Positions 8,991-17,416 of a stretch of DNA of 22,135 nt are shown piece by piece. The stretch comes from Terramyces sp. JEL0728 (Eukaryota > Chytridiomycota > Chytridiomycetes > Rhizophydiales > Terramycetaceae), in contig JADIIU010000177.1 in the NCBI GenBank assembly GCA_027603945.1, forward strand, positions 1 through 22,135, read 5' to 3'. Position 1 is the stretch's first letter, and each line of letters begins with the position of its first letter. Below the pieces are notes generated by a model. That model had not been told where the DNA came from, did not search any database, and worked only from the letters and a program-made list of their open reading frames with translations. A program made the translations under genes and the position numbers.

Positions 8991-9972
8991 ATGGAATCAG
9001 TACTATTCCCTATAGAATCACTTTTTATACCTTTCAACTTTAGCCATAATCTCACTTTCTCATCAACCAGGTGTCTCTCAACTTTAGATCAGCAGTAAGA
9101 TGTTTTGATTCTAGTGTCCTGTGTGCGGGAGAAACAATACAGTTATACTATATGGCAAAGGAATTGATTGAAATCAAAGAGACCGGACATAAAGCAGAAA
9201 TCACTGGTTGCGAATTCTATACCGATTCGGGAGTGTTTTCCACCTGCTCGATGGACAAGACAATTCAAGTATGGGATACAAACGAATTGGCTCCGGTATT
9301 TAAATTCAATATGCGAGATCCGGTCTATAGGATAGCCAGTCAAGATGGACTGATTGCTGCTGGATTGAAATCGAAAATGATGCACCTGTGCGACTTGAAC
9401 TCTGGATCTATGACACATTCCTTGAAGCATTCTAGTAGCACGACGAGTCTCTGCTGGTATCCAGAAAACAAGCATTATATTGTATCTGGAGGATTGGAAG
9501 GAGAAATAAAAATGTGGGATGTTCGCAAGACAAACGAGTCGATATGGACGCAGCAGTGCTCTGGCACAGTTAAAGATGTGAAATTCTTGAATAATCAGAT
9601 TGTAGTTTCTGTGGATAATGAGCTGAATATCCTCGATCTTGATGGAGAAAATCAGCATGTAGTTCATTATTGACCTAGATTGTATTTAACAACAAACATT
9701 CAAACAAAGCAGATACCATTCAAAGCGCAGTTTACTCTACGGATAACGCAAGACGCGCAGTGATATTCATGCCGTCTGATAACGGCAGGATCTATATCTA
9801 CAATAGCAGAGGACAATTAGTTAGGGTGTTGCAATCCCATTTGGGTGGAATTTCTAGCTTGTGTTTCTGCCCAGAGTTGGTTGTCCTGTATTCGGCGTGC
9901 TATTTGGATGGTGTGTACTGCTGGAAGCAAGTGGATAAAGTGCCATTTATTGGAGATACCTGGGATAGCTAG
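8991..9972 (+). CDS. ERCC8: ERCC8/CSA-type WD40 DNA-repair protein
   Basis: Exons 8991-9094, 9115-9658 and 9679-9972 (introns 20 and 20 nt) give 313 aa. CSA (Rad28 in yeast) is the WD40 substrate receptor of a CUL4-DDB1 ubiquitin ligase in transcription-coupled nucleotide excision repair. The match runs the length of the protein: STCSMDKTIQVWDT; MMHLCDLNSGSMTHSL; YIVSGGLEGEIKMWDVRKT; LNILDLDGENQHIVFNN; RIYIYNSRGQLVRVLQSH; and the terminal GDTWDS (EDAWSS in human CSA). The first exon (MESVLFPIESLF...CLSTLDQH) is confirmed because removing GTAAGATGTTTTGATTCTAG joins TLDQH to VLCAGETIQLY, the first WD repeat. The frame is accidentally open through that intron, which hides the true start. The N terminus is shorter than in human CSA (396 aa). 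Confidence 0.85.
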
Positions 9973-10181
9973 TGCGAGCCCCATTAATAAATAGATACCT
10001 GAGGCATATGATAATCGCGAACTGAAAATAAGATCTATACGGATTCATCCAGCCACTGTCTGTAGCCGCTACGCAGCTGAAACAGCAATACAGACACTCC
10101 AACTTTATTATATCGTTGGCTTGGTAAATTCCAATTGCAGACTCAGCCACCTGTTGAGTTTTTTAACTTCCCAATTCTACA

Positions 10182-11335
10182 ATGTTTCAAACACTGCTCT
10201 TTGCTTCTAGTGCTCTTGCTGCCGATACAAACTTTGCAGTCAACGCTTACTGGTTCACTGATCCGGTCAATGCCCCGTTCGTCTATTTTGAAAGTACACT
10301 CACCGTTCCACTACTTTTGACTCCTGCCTGGGATACAACTTTCATCTGGCCCGGATTACAGCCATTGGGTAACTCTCCGCACTTTCTGCCAATAAACAAT
10401 GGTGTGCTCCAACCGGTATTGACTTATGGTATAAGCTGTGCTCCAAATCCGTCAAATACTCCGCTATCTTTAAACAGTTGGTGGATATCGGCTCAGTATG
10501 TAAATACATATGCTTCACCAATCATATGCACAGGAGGAAATGTTATGAACGTTAATGTTGGTGACTCGTTGAAAATGGTGATGCAGTTGAGAACTGGTAC
10601 AACAACCTGGGATCAAACTGTTACCAATTTGAATAGCGGAACCTCTGTTTCATTTTCTTACGATTTGCAAGGGCAAGAGCAAGGATGGGCTGAATATGTA
10701 ATGGAAACTCCAGCAGGTTGGCACGACAGTCCTCCTCAATTTATCGTTTCGAATTTGGTAATGAGATCAGCACCAGGGACTACAGTTGGATGCGATTATC
10801 AATCTTCTGCCTATTCTGGATATCCTGGTGCTGCAGTTACTTGCGACTCCCCAGTTGTGAGTGGTAATACGTGCACTGTAAGCAAATGCTTGTATAACGG
10901 TGCTTCATCATCTACTACCACCACTGCACCAAAGACTTCCACATCTTCCGCTATTTCAACCCCATCTTCCGCTTGTACTGCTCCAGTGCCAGAGTGGGGA
11001 CAGTGTTCTGGTGTTGGTTATGCTGGATCTACTTGCTGTGCAGCAGGGCTAACTTGTAATGAATTATTTAACTGTAGGTGTTGCAACAAGCCAATGGTGG
11101 GGTTCGTGCCAAAGAACTGTGTCTGCTCAGACAACTTCAGCCGCGGTCGCTTCAACTACTACTTCTGCCTCTGCTACTTCATCTTCTGCTTGTACTGCTC
11201 CAGTACCAGAGTGGGGACAGTGTTCTGGTACTGGCTATACTGGTTCTACTTGTTGCGCAGCTGGCTTGACCTGTAACCTTTCCACTAACAATAGGCAAAG
11301 CAACAAGTCAATGGTGGGGGTCTTGTCAACATTAA
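10182..11335 (+). CDS. Secreted protein B: beta-rich domain plus two CBM1 modules
   Basis: Exons 10182-11055, 11078-11272 and 11295-11335 (introns 22 and 22 nt) give 369 aa. A signal peptide (MFQTLLFASSALA) is followed by an unrecognised domain of about 225 aa with FIWPGLQPL, GVLQPVLTYG (Gln77), SWWISAQYVNTY, YDLQGQEQGWAEYVME (Glu175) and paired cysteines. Then come a Ser/Thr linker and two nearly identical CBM1 modules (CTAPVPEWGQCSG, GYxGSTCCAAGLTC, ATSQWWGSCQ). Both introns interrupt the same Cys codon (GLT-C) in phase 1, so the middle exon (195 nt) is a symmetric duplicated unit. Without splicing, the frame loses the WWGSC of the module. The motif set recalls secreted fungal proteins of lectin or G1-peptidase-like beta-sandwich fold; that link is inference. 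The protein should bind cellulose. Confidence 0.85.
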
Positions 11336-11752
11336 TTTCAATAAACAATCTGTCTGCCATATAATTTGAGAATTTCGTTACAAAGGCTTCTCGTAGTCTC
11401 TTAGTACAAGGTAGGGGTGAATAGGCTCAATTATTATCAGACTCTACTAATTATCCTATTTCTTTGCTAGTCAGCAGATACTTTGGGGGGTGTTATCAAA
11501 GGTCGTTGCGCAAAAAAATATTTAAAGACAAATCCGCTCCCCAACCCCAGTATCAGCCAGTCTTGCGGTGGAACCGGCGGATTGATTTCGTAATATTAAT
11601 TCCGATCGAATTACAAGTTGAGCGAGATCAAGAGCGACAATGACTCGAAATTGATCACATTTCGAATCCTACGGCTCCTGAGTGATTGTTTGTCATGGTT
11701 ACACAGGTGCCCAAAAGATATAAATATTCTACCATAAAAGCGTTTCGTTCAA
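11336..11752. other. Intergenic region with the promoter of protein C
   Basis: This gap lies between the tandem genes B and C. AATAAA at 11339-11344 is the likely poly(A) signal of B, four bases past its stop. A TATA-like box lies at 11719-11726. I see no coding relic or RNA gene in the remainder, which includes a G run at 11485-11490. Confidence 0.5.
11719..11726 (+). promoter_or_regulatory. TATA-like box of protein C gene
   Basis: TATAAATA lies 27 bases upstream of the ATG at 11753, a spacing similar to that of the TATA-like box before the EXORDIUM-like gene. Inferred from the motif and its position. Confidence 0.45.
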
Positions 11753-12856
11753 ATGTACCCTCTAATACTAGCCAGTTTGGCACTTGCTGCCGATCAAACG
11801 TTCGCAGTTGAAGCCTTTTGGTACACCGACCCAGTATCTGCACCATATGTATATTATGAAAGCACAATGACTGTTCCAGATCTTCCATCTATCGACTGGC
11901 AGACAACGTTTATATGGCCCGGATTGCAGCCTTTACCAAGCTCACCCCACTTTCTTCCAATCAACGAAGGGGTATTACAGGCAGTATTGACATATGGGAC
12001 ATCTTGTTCAATGCAGAGTTCAGATATGGGGGTAATTGACACTAGCAAATGGTGGATATCAGCTCAGTATGTAAATACCTACGGCCCTGCTTTTATATGT
12101 ACAGGCGGCAATGCAATGAATGTAAATCCTGGGGAGCAGCTGAAGATGGTTATAAGTTTGCCAACTGGATCAACGATATGGCAACAGACGATATACAACC
12201 TCAATAGCGGTAAAACAGTATCGTTTTCATATGATTTGCAAGGACAAGAACAAGCATGGGCAATGTTTATTATTGAATTGGCAAATGGCTGGCATAACTC
12301 TCCCCCTCAATTCCAAGTGACGAATATTGTGTTGAAGACTCCTCCAGGGACTGTAAATAGCTGCACATTTAGCCCAAGTGCATTTTCTGGATATGCTGGA
12401 GCTTCGGTAACTTGTAATGACCCGGTAAGAAATGGAAACGTGTGCACAGTGGCTAAATGTTGGATTGATTCTCCTACTGGCTCTACTGGAGGAGTTGTTG
12501 GGTCTGCATGTAGCAATACCGCCTATGCACAATGTGGAGGTGCTGGGTTCACAGGTTCAACTTGCTGTCCTTCAGGCTATACCTGCAACTATTCTAGTCA
12601 ATGGTGGTCAAGTTGCACTCTGTCTACATCAAATAACGTCCCAGCAGTAACTACCACGGTTCCAGCTGTTGTTCAAGCTACCAAAACAGCACCAGTTCAA
12701 ACAACGCAAAATAGCAACACTCAACCAACTCAATCTGGTACAGTTGCACCTTGGGGACAGTGCGGTGGTACTGGGTATACCGGAAGTACTGTTTGCCAAT
12801 CAGGCTACCAATGCACTTATAGTTCCGCATGGTGGTCCTCTTGTGCGCCAAATTGA
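11753..12856 (+). CDS. Secreted protein C: beta-rich domain plus two CBM1 modules
   Basis: A single exon of 367 aa, intronless although paralogues A and B each have CBM1 introns. A signal peptide (MYPLILASLALA) is followed by the same domain as in B: FIWPGLQPLPSSPHF, GVLQAVLTYG (Gln76), KWWISAQYVNTY, FSYDLQGQEQAWAMFIIE (Glu175). Two CBM1 modules follow (YAQCGGAGFTGSTCC...QWWSSC and WGQCGGTGYTGSTVC...AWWSSC), separated by a Thr/Val/Gln linker. Cysteines are paired as in other extracellular proteins. The Gln and Glu are spaced in a way that recalls the catalytic pair of eqolisins (G1 peptidases), but this rests on my eye alone. The likely role is binding and perhaps modifying cellulose-associated wall material. 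AATAAA at 12877-12882 lies about 20 bases past the stop. Confidence 0.85.
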   Translation: MYPLILASLALAADQTFAVEAFWYTDPVSAPYVYYESTMTVPDLPSIDWQTTFIWPGLQPLPSSPHFLPINEGVLQAVLTYGTSCSMQSSDMGVIDTSKWWISAQYVNTYGPAFICTGGNAMNVNPGEQLKMVISLPTGSTIWQQTIYNLNSGKTVSFSYDLQGQEQAWAMFIIELANGWHNSPPQFQVTNIVLKTPPGTVNSCTFSPSAFSGYAGASVTCNDPVRNGNVCTVAKCWIDSPTGSTGGVVGSACSNTAYAQCGGAGFTGSTCCPSGYTCNYSSQWWSSCTLSTSNNVPAVTTTVPAVVQATKTAPVQTTQNSNTQPTQSGTVAPWGQCGGTGYTGSTVCQSGYQCTYSSAWWSSCAPN

Positions 12857-12944
12857 TGCTGATCAACTACAATAGTAATAAACAGGTTTTCACATTCATG
12901 CTTTTTATCACCAATAATCAAAATTCTGTTTGATTTTTTCCAAG

Positions 12945-13602
12945 ATGGAAAACAATTTGGAAGCTAAAGATTTAGAGAAAATCCATGTCCACCAAGTATA
13001 CGAGGAAATTGCCGAGCATTTCAGTTCAACCAGATACAAGCCATGGCCAGTCGTCGAAGAATTTCTATTATCACAGCCTTTAGGAGCAATCGGAGCAGAC
13101 GTTGGATGTGGAAACGGCAAATACATTCATGTAAATCCAAATGTTTTCATTTCCGGATCAGACAGGTTGCTATTACTAACCCAGGAGCTCAAACTTGATC
13201 AAAATCGTAAGTGAAAAAGGTTTCGAAGGACTGGTGTGCGACGGATTATCACTAAGTTACAGATCAAACGCATTCGATTTTGCTATTTCTATTGCTGTAA
13301 TTCATCACTTCTCAACCGCAGAGAGAAGGCTGGAAGCAATCAGGGAAATATTAAGGATCTTGAAATCAGGCGGAAGTTGTTTGATTTTTGTTTGGGCATT
13401 GGAGCAGGAAAAGAATTCAAAGAGGAAATTTGAGACTCAGGATGAAATGGTTAGTTGGACAAAGAAGGATGTTGTGTATCATAGGTATTATCACTTGTTT
13501 AAAGCCGGGGAGCTGGATGAACTTGTCAAGGATTTGCCCTGCGAAATACTGAATTCTGGATATGACAGGGATAATCATTATGTTATCTTGAAAAAGAAAT
13601 AA
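12945..13602 (+). CDS. TRM9: TRM9/ALKBH8-type tRNA wobble-uridine methyltransferase
   Basis: Exons 12945-13165 and 13185-13602 (one 19-nt intron, GTTGCTATTACTAACCCAG) give 212 aa. Trm9, with Trm112, uses S-adenosylmethionine to make mcm5U at U34 of certain tRNAs. Seen: VYEEIAEHFSSTRYKPWPVVEEFL at the N terminus, the SAM-binding motif GADVGCGNGKY (residues 50-60), SGSDRSSNLIKI created by splicing, DGLSLSYRSNAFDFAISIAVIHHFST (93-118) and IFVWALEQE (141-149), all Trm9 hallmarks. The length is that of the stand-alone fungal enzyme rather than the fused animal ALKBH8. It starts only 88 bases after protein C. AATAAA (13598-13603) overlaps the stop. Confidence 0.95.
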
Positions 13603-13654
13603 ATTAAATTCACGGGCATCTCGGTTAGAATCTCTTTCATGGATACAATTTATT
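13598..13654. terminator. Convergent poly(A) signals overlapping both stop codons
   Basis: On the plus strand AATAAA at 13598-13603 contains the TRM9 stop (13600-13602). On the minus strand AATAAA (TTTATT at 13649-13654) contains the stop of the F-box/LRR 2 gene (13652-13650). Only 47 bases separate the two coding ends. The poly(A) role is inferred from the hexamer. Confidence 0.5.
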
Positions 13655-15053
13655 CAGTTTCATTTACCTCCAACATCAACTTTGGATATTTACAAGCGAG
13701 CAATCTGGCAAATTTAGCATTGAATCCTTTCCAGCATTGAATTTTTAAATGCCTAATTTGATTGCCCAATGCAAAGATAAATTGCGATATTCTGGATAGA
13801 GAGTTGCCATTCCAATAGATTTCCAATGTTTGGATAGGAATGTCCCTTACCATGGGAATCAAATATTGGAAACCGCCTTCCCCAAATGATTTCAATTTCA
13901 AGGACACCTTTCTTATTTTAGTCTTTTTCAAATGTGATTCAATGATTTCTAGTGCTTCTTTTGGAATCCATCCGTCGATTTCTAATTCTTGTACATTCAG
14001 ATGAGAAAACAACAAATCCAAACTGTCCTCGGAGAACTTTCCTGCAAGTTTTAGTGATTCAAGTTTGACTGAAAAGACTTTCTTTGCAGATTGGATATAT
14101 TCAGGTTCAAGTCGACTCAGCGAGAGATTTTGAACTCTGGATTTGCTGATTGATTTCATCATGGTGGGTAAATTGTCGTCTGCAACTAGGGAGAGCGTTG
14201 ATAGGTGCGATTTCGAAAGGGTTTGGCAGAGCAATTCTAAAGAATCGTGTTGCAATTGAAAGTCCAAATTCAAAGTCTGCAGGTTCAGCTCGGGTAATAC
14301 CTCCAGCATTCTATTCAGCAATTCCTTTGGTATTTCTCCGCTGAGCTCTGTCAATTTTTTGAATGCAAATGGGTTGTAAGCGATGCCCGATATTATGTCA
14401 TGACTTGGACTTGAATTTTCACATTTGTGGAGACAACCATTGGTTGCAATTCCAAGTTTAGCTATCGTGGTTGACGGACATATTAGTTTTAGAGTACTGC
14501 GGTCTAATTTGTTGAGAAACAGGTTCTGGATTTTGGAATTTGATAGCTTAACAAAGAAAGATTCTGGACATTGATATCGATGGCAACCAAAATATATACT
14601 CTTTAGGGCTGGCATTTTATCGATATTGTTGAGTATGAGGTTCATTTCATGTTGTGTGATTCTAGTCCTGCAGCTAATCTTGATGCTAGTGACATGGACG
14701 GCATTGAGAGCACTGATGAGTAGGTTGACGTCCGATATTGTAAGATTCAAAATCAGTTCATGTGCCAGAGGAAGGTACTGGTAAACCTGAACAAACAGTA
14801 AAGAATCAATTTCAATCCTTTTGAATTTCAGCGAAATACTTGACAGTTTTTTGAGTGGCAAGTGATCCAACGATTCAATATGAGAAAGGTCAAGAAAGGG
14901 CCAAACTGATTGGCTTTGTAATACAGATAGAATTTGGATTTGGTCCAATCTTTTGTGAAATCCTTTGTTTAATAGAGACAAATGGATAATGTCCTGGCTG
15001 TCCAAGTAGTCGAATATATTGTATTCAAGTATATCAACTGGCAGGTGGTTCAT
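13650..15053 (-). CDS. F-box / leucine-rich-repeat protein 2
   Basis: A single exon of 467 aa. The N-terminal F-box pattern reads LPVDILEYNIFDYLDSQDII followed by HLSLLNKGFHKRL. The rest is a series of diverged leucine-rich segments (LNLQTLNLDFQLQHDSLELL, HLSTLSLVADDNLPTM, VQNLSLSRLEPEYI, LESLKLAGKFSEDSLDLLF), more degenerate than in proteins 1 and 3. The C terminus is basic and hydrophobic (KYPKLMLEVNETE). It is a likely SCF substrate adaptor by domain content, with unknown target. It is convergent with TRM9 and divergent from the ERD2 locus. Confidence 0.78.
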   Translation of the reverse strand: MNHLPVDILEYNIFDYLDSQDIIHLSLLNKGFHKRLDQIQILSVLQSQSVWPFLDLSHIESLDHLPLKKLSSISLKFKRIEIDSLLFVQVYQYLPLAHELILNLTISDVNLLISALNAVHVTSIKISCRTRITQHEMNLILNNIDKMPALKSIYFGCHRYQCPESFFVKLSNSKIQNLFLNKLDRSTLKLICPSTTIAKLGIATNGCLHKCENSSPSHDIISGIAYNPFAFKKLTELSGEIPKELLNRMLEVLPELNLQTLNLDFQLQHDSLELLCQTLSKSHLSTLSLVADDNLPTMMKSISKSRVQNLSLSRLEPEYIQSAKKVFSVKLESLKLAGKFSEDSLDLLFSHLNVQELEIDGWIPKEALEIIESHLKKTKIRKVSLKLKSFGEGGFQYLIPMVRDIPIQTLEIYWNGNSLSRISQFIFALGNQIRHLKIQCWKGFNAKFARLLACKYPKLMLEVNETE

Positions 15054-15192
15054 TAGTTTGAAGGAGAAAGTCGCCAGCTGGTTAGGCTTTGATGACGGAA
15101 TCGATTCCGATTTGAAGAGTACCTTGAGTCTAGTAAATTAGTGCCCAGCCGATAATGCAAAAAATCATAATGGAAAGTATTGGATATCTTTA

Positions 15193-15375
15193 ATGGATCC
15201 TAGAATTGCCCTCCATTGGGCCAATCCCACTTGTATTTCTAAAGAAAATCAACTTTCGACCGAGCAATCTATTCGGAAGCAGCAATCTCCGATAAAAGAT
15301 TGTGATATGCGGGATGGTTCAAGCATGCCAATTAATTTTTACAATTCACCACGTAATCTAAAAAGCAAAACTTGA
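15193..15375 (+). CDS. Small open frame just upstream of ERD2 (doubtful)
   Basis: 60 codons from an ATG (MDPRIALHWANP...), ending two bases before the ERD2 ATG. No homology, signal peptide or membrane segment is recognised; the composition is polar with many Ser, Asn and Lys. It could be a small gene, an upstream ORF that lowers ERD2 translation, or chance. The near-abutment to ERD2 is the only reason to list it. Confidence 0.25.
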   Translation: MDPRIALHWANPTCISKENQLSTEQSIRKQQSPIKDCDMRDGSSMPINFYNSPRNLKSKT

Positions 15376-15377
15376 AA

Positions 15378-16099
15378 ATGAATATCTTTCAATTGATTGC
15401 AGATTTAACACACGTAGCATCAATATGTCTCCTCCTACTCAAAATGATTACCACGAGGTCTGCATCAGGTACAACTCACTAATACAGGTACCAATTACTA
15501 ACAAGGCATCTCATTCAAATCGCAACTGTTGTTCTGTCTTGTTTTCATTTTCAGATACATTGACTTGTTTACTCACTTTGTATCCTTTTACAACACAGTA
15601 ATGAAGGTTATTTATATCTCTACTTCAGTTTATACATTATTCTTGATGAAAACCAGCTTGAAGGCAACCTGGGACCCTAAATTGGATACCGTCAGACTGG
15701 AACTATTGGTGATTCCAAGTGCACTCTTTGCTTGCTTTGTCCATTATAACGGTGACTCAATTATAGAAGTACGAGGAGTTAATGTAGATTACATGGGCAT
15801 TTTCAATTTACTTGGAAGCTGTTGCTATTTTGCCGCAATTGTTTCAGTTATCTAGGACTGGAGAGGCAGAGACTATTACTGCGCATTATCTGTTTGCTTT
15901 AGGTGCTTACAGAGCGTGTTATATATTGAACTGGATCTATAAATATTTTACAAAGCCGCATTTTCATGATTGGATTGCAGTAGTGGCAGGAATTATTCAA
16001 ACTGGATTGTATGTCGATTTCTTTTACGTATATTTCACCAGGTTTTTTCACTTTAATTTTAGAGTTGTCAAGGGAAAACGATTCAGACTACCAGCATAA
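15378..16099 (+). CDS. ERD2: ER lumen protein-retaining receptor (K/HDEL receptor)
   Basis: Exons 15378-15468, 15506-15768, 15788-16041 and 16063-16099 give 214 aa, the family length. Erd2 cycles between Golgi and ER and returns HDEL/KDEL-bearing luminal proteins. It is a seven-helix membrane protein. Seen: [37 protein letters not shown] across intron 1; [53 protein letters not shown]; the hallmark [28 protein letters not shown]; and the C-terminal [15 protein letters not shown]. The first intervening stretch is 37 nt and reads as two abutting introns (19 + 18 nt); the others are 19 and 21 nt. AATAAA at 16098-16103 overlaps the stop. Confidence 0.96.
15469..15505 (+). other. Head-to-tail intron doublet in ERD2 (19 + 18 nt)
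   Basis: Between the codon-split bases G and GC of ERD2 Gly31 lie GTACAACTCACTAATACAG (15469-15487) and GTACCAATTACTAACAAG (15488-15505). Each has its own GTAC start, ACTAAY branch-like motif and AG end, and they align closely. Removing only one leaves an in-frame stop within a few codons (TAC TAA or CAC TAA). Removing both restores SASGISFKSQ. It could equally be excised as one 37-nt intron. Confidence 0.8.
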
Positions 16100-16140
16100 T
16101 AAACGGATTTAATGAATTATTTTATTAGTATATTTCAATA

Positions 16141-17416
16141 TCATTTGAACAGCTGTGTAATATCGTCGGCTACTTTAGATTCGTCTTGCGGATCGTAGTT
16201 GATGTTCAGAATGTCTTGCGACAACTCTGATGGATTGTATTGATAATCTGAAGGCGTTACAAAATTGACCAGAGGCGAAGTAGGATACCTTGGCGGTTGA
16301 ATATAATTCTGTAGCGGAGGAGATTTGAAACTAGCACCTCTATATGCCATTGGATAGGCAGGCTGCGCTGGTGACGGAAACGGTTGGGAAACCGGATACT
16401 GTGGAGGCGGATACTGAGCAGCTGGTTGAGGTTGAGTGTAAGGTTGGGGGAAAGGTTGCATCAAATCAAACGGTGCCTTGTCTGTGGAAGATGGGAAAGG
16501 GTTCACATCTTGGAACCCCTTCAGCAAATCATCGAACGGCTGTGCTAACGCTTCGTTGCTGGAATGTAAAGAGTCTGCTTGGTACAATGGCTGGGAATCT
16601 ACTTGGTTTGATCCCTCGATGAATGGCGTGTAAGGCGAATCAAAAGGAGAATCAAACGGCGAGTCGAACGGAGAATCAAAAGGAGACTCGAACGGTGATT
16701 TATGTGCAGACAATCCTCTTTCTTCACCGTCTTGGATCTCTGCTGGTTCTCCATTTGGCCCAGAATAGTGTCTTGGAGACCTGCCTCTAACTACAATTGG
16801 AGCGGACTCTAATGTGCATATCTTTACATTTTGTCCTGATTGAGTTGCTCCGTACAAAATCAAAATTACTGAAAAATGCTGTTTTCCCCTACTTCTCCTG
16901 GCGGTACTCGAGGGTGAGTTTTTAAACTGAATTCTTGGAAATGTAACGACAGAGAGGGATGTCCCATCAAAGGGGTTTCCTCCCGCCATACACACTGTTG
17001 GTTGAGGTATCAACTGCGGCCCTTTATCTCTTTTCGTTGTTTGCTGAATCAATTCTATTTTAGATCCTTCTATATGATTGCCAGACTCTACTCCTATCAA
17101 AAACGAGGTGACTTTTTCATAGTTCCCATTATTATTTACTGAAAAGTGTAGTTTTGGATGGTCATGCACTGTCCCCAGCGTAAATGAGCCAGATATTTGA
17201 AAGTAATTGCGGCGGTAACAAGTCCATTCATTGTCTACAAGGAAGAATCCCTTGTCAATCTTTCCAATCAACTTTGCTTCGACACTTTGTTAGAAGGATT
17301 TACTCTGTCTGGGTATCTTCTGCTCTGAGAGCTGCAAGCTGCTCTGCCCTTGTAAAGAACGGAATTTCCTGTTGCTGTTGTATTAATGGATCTTCTTCCT
17401 TTGGAGATTTCGACAT
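16141..17416 (-). CDS. NDT80/PhoG-domain transcription factor
   Basis: Exons 17416-17304 and 17284-16141 (one 19-nt intron, GTAAATCCTTCTAACAAAG) give 418 aa. The Ndt80 DNA-binding domain starts near residue 43: GKIDKGFFLVDNEWTCYRRNYFQISGSFTL (the invariant WTCYRRNYF at 58-66), then SGNHIEGSKIELIQQTTKRDKGPQ, VTFPRIQFKNSP and FSVILILYG. Family members control meiosis, nutrient responses and secreted enzymes in fungi. Residues 234-255 are a tandem SPFE/SPFD repeat, and the C-terminal third is rich in Pro, Gln and Tyr, like an activation domain. The ATG at 17416 starts MSKSPKEEDP. Another ATG at 17480 opens a different frame that overlaps this start (a possible uORF), or could join at GAAGAAGAT by a 52-nt intron, which would be atypical here. 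Confidence 0.85.
16633..16698 (-). repeat. 12-nt coding repeat, SPFD x5
   Basis: Five units of 12 nt encode SPFE, SPFD, SPFD, SPFD, SPFD followed by SPY in the NDT80-like factor. Synonymous differences between units (TCT/TCG, CCG/CCT) show the array is not brand-new. Ser-Pro pairs are potential proline-directed kinase sites. Confidence 0.85.

Noticed and set aside
9071..9087. 17-nt GT...AG candidate intron in ERCC8
   Set aside because: The 20-nt intron at 9095-9114 alone gives an ATG start and completes the first WD repeat, so no 17-nt intron is needed.
11054..11276. Apparent frameshift in protein B within the CBM1 modules
   Set aside because: Removing two 22-nt GT-AG segments restores both complete CBM1 modules, so the gene is intact and not a pseudogene.
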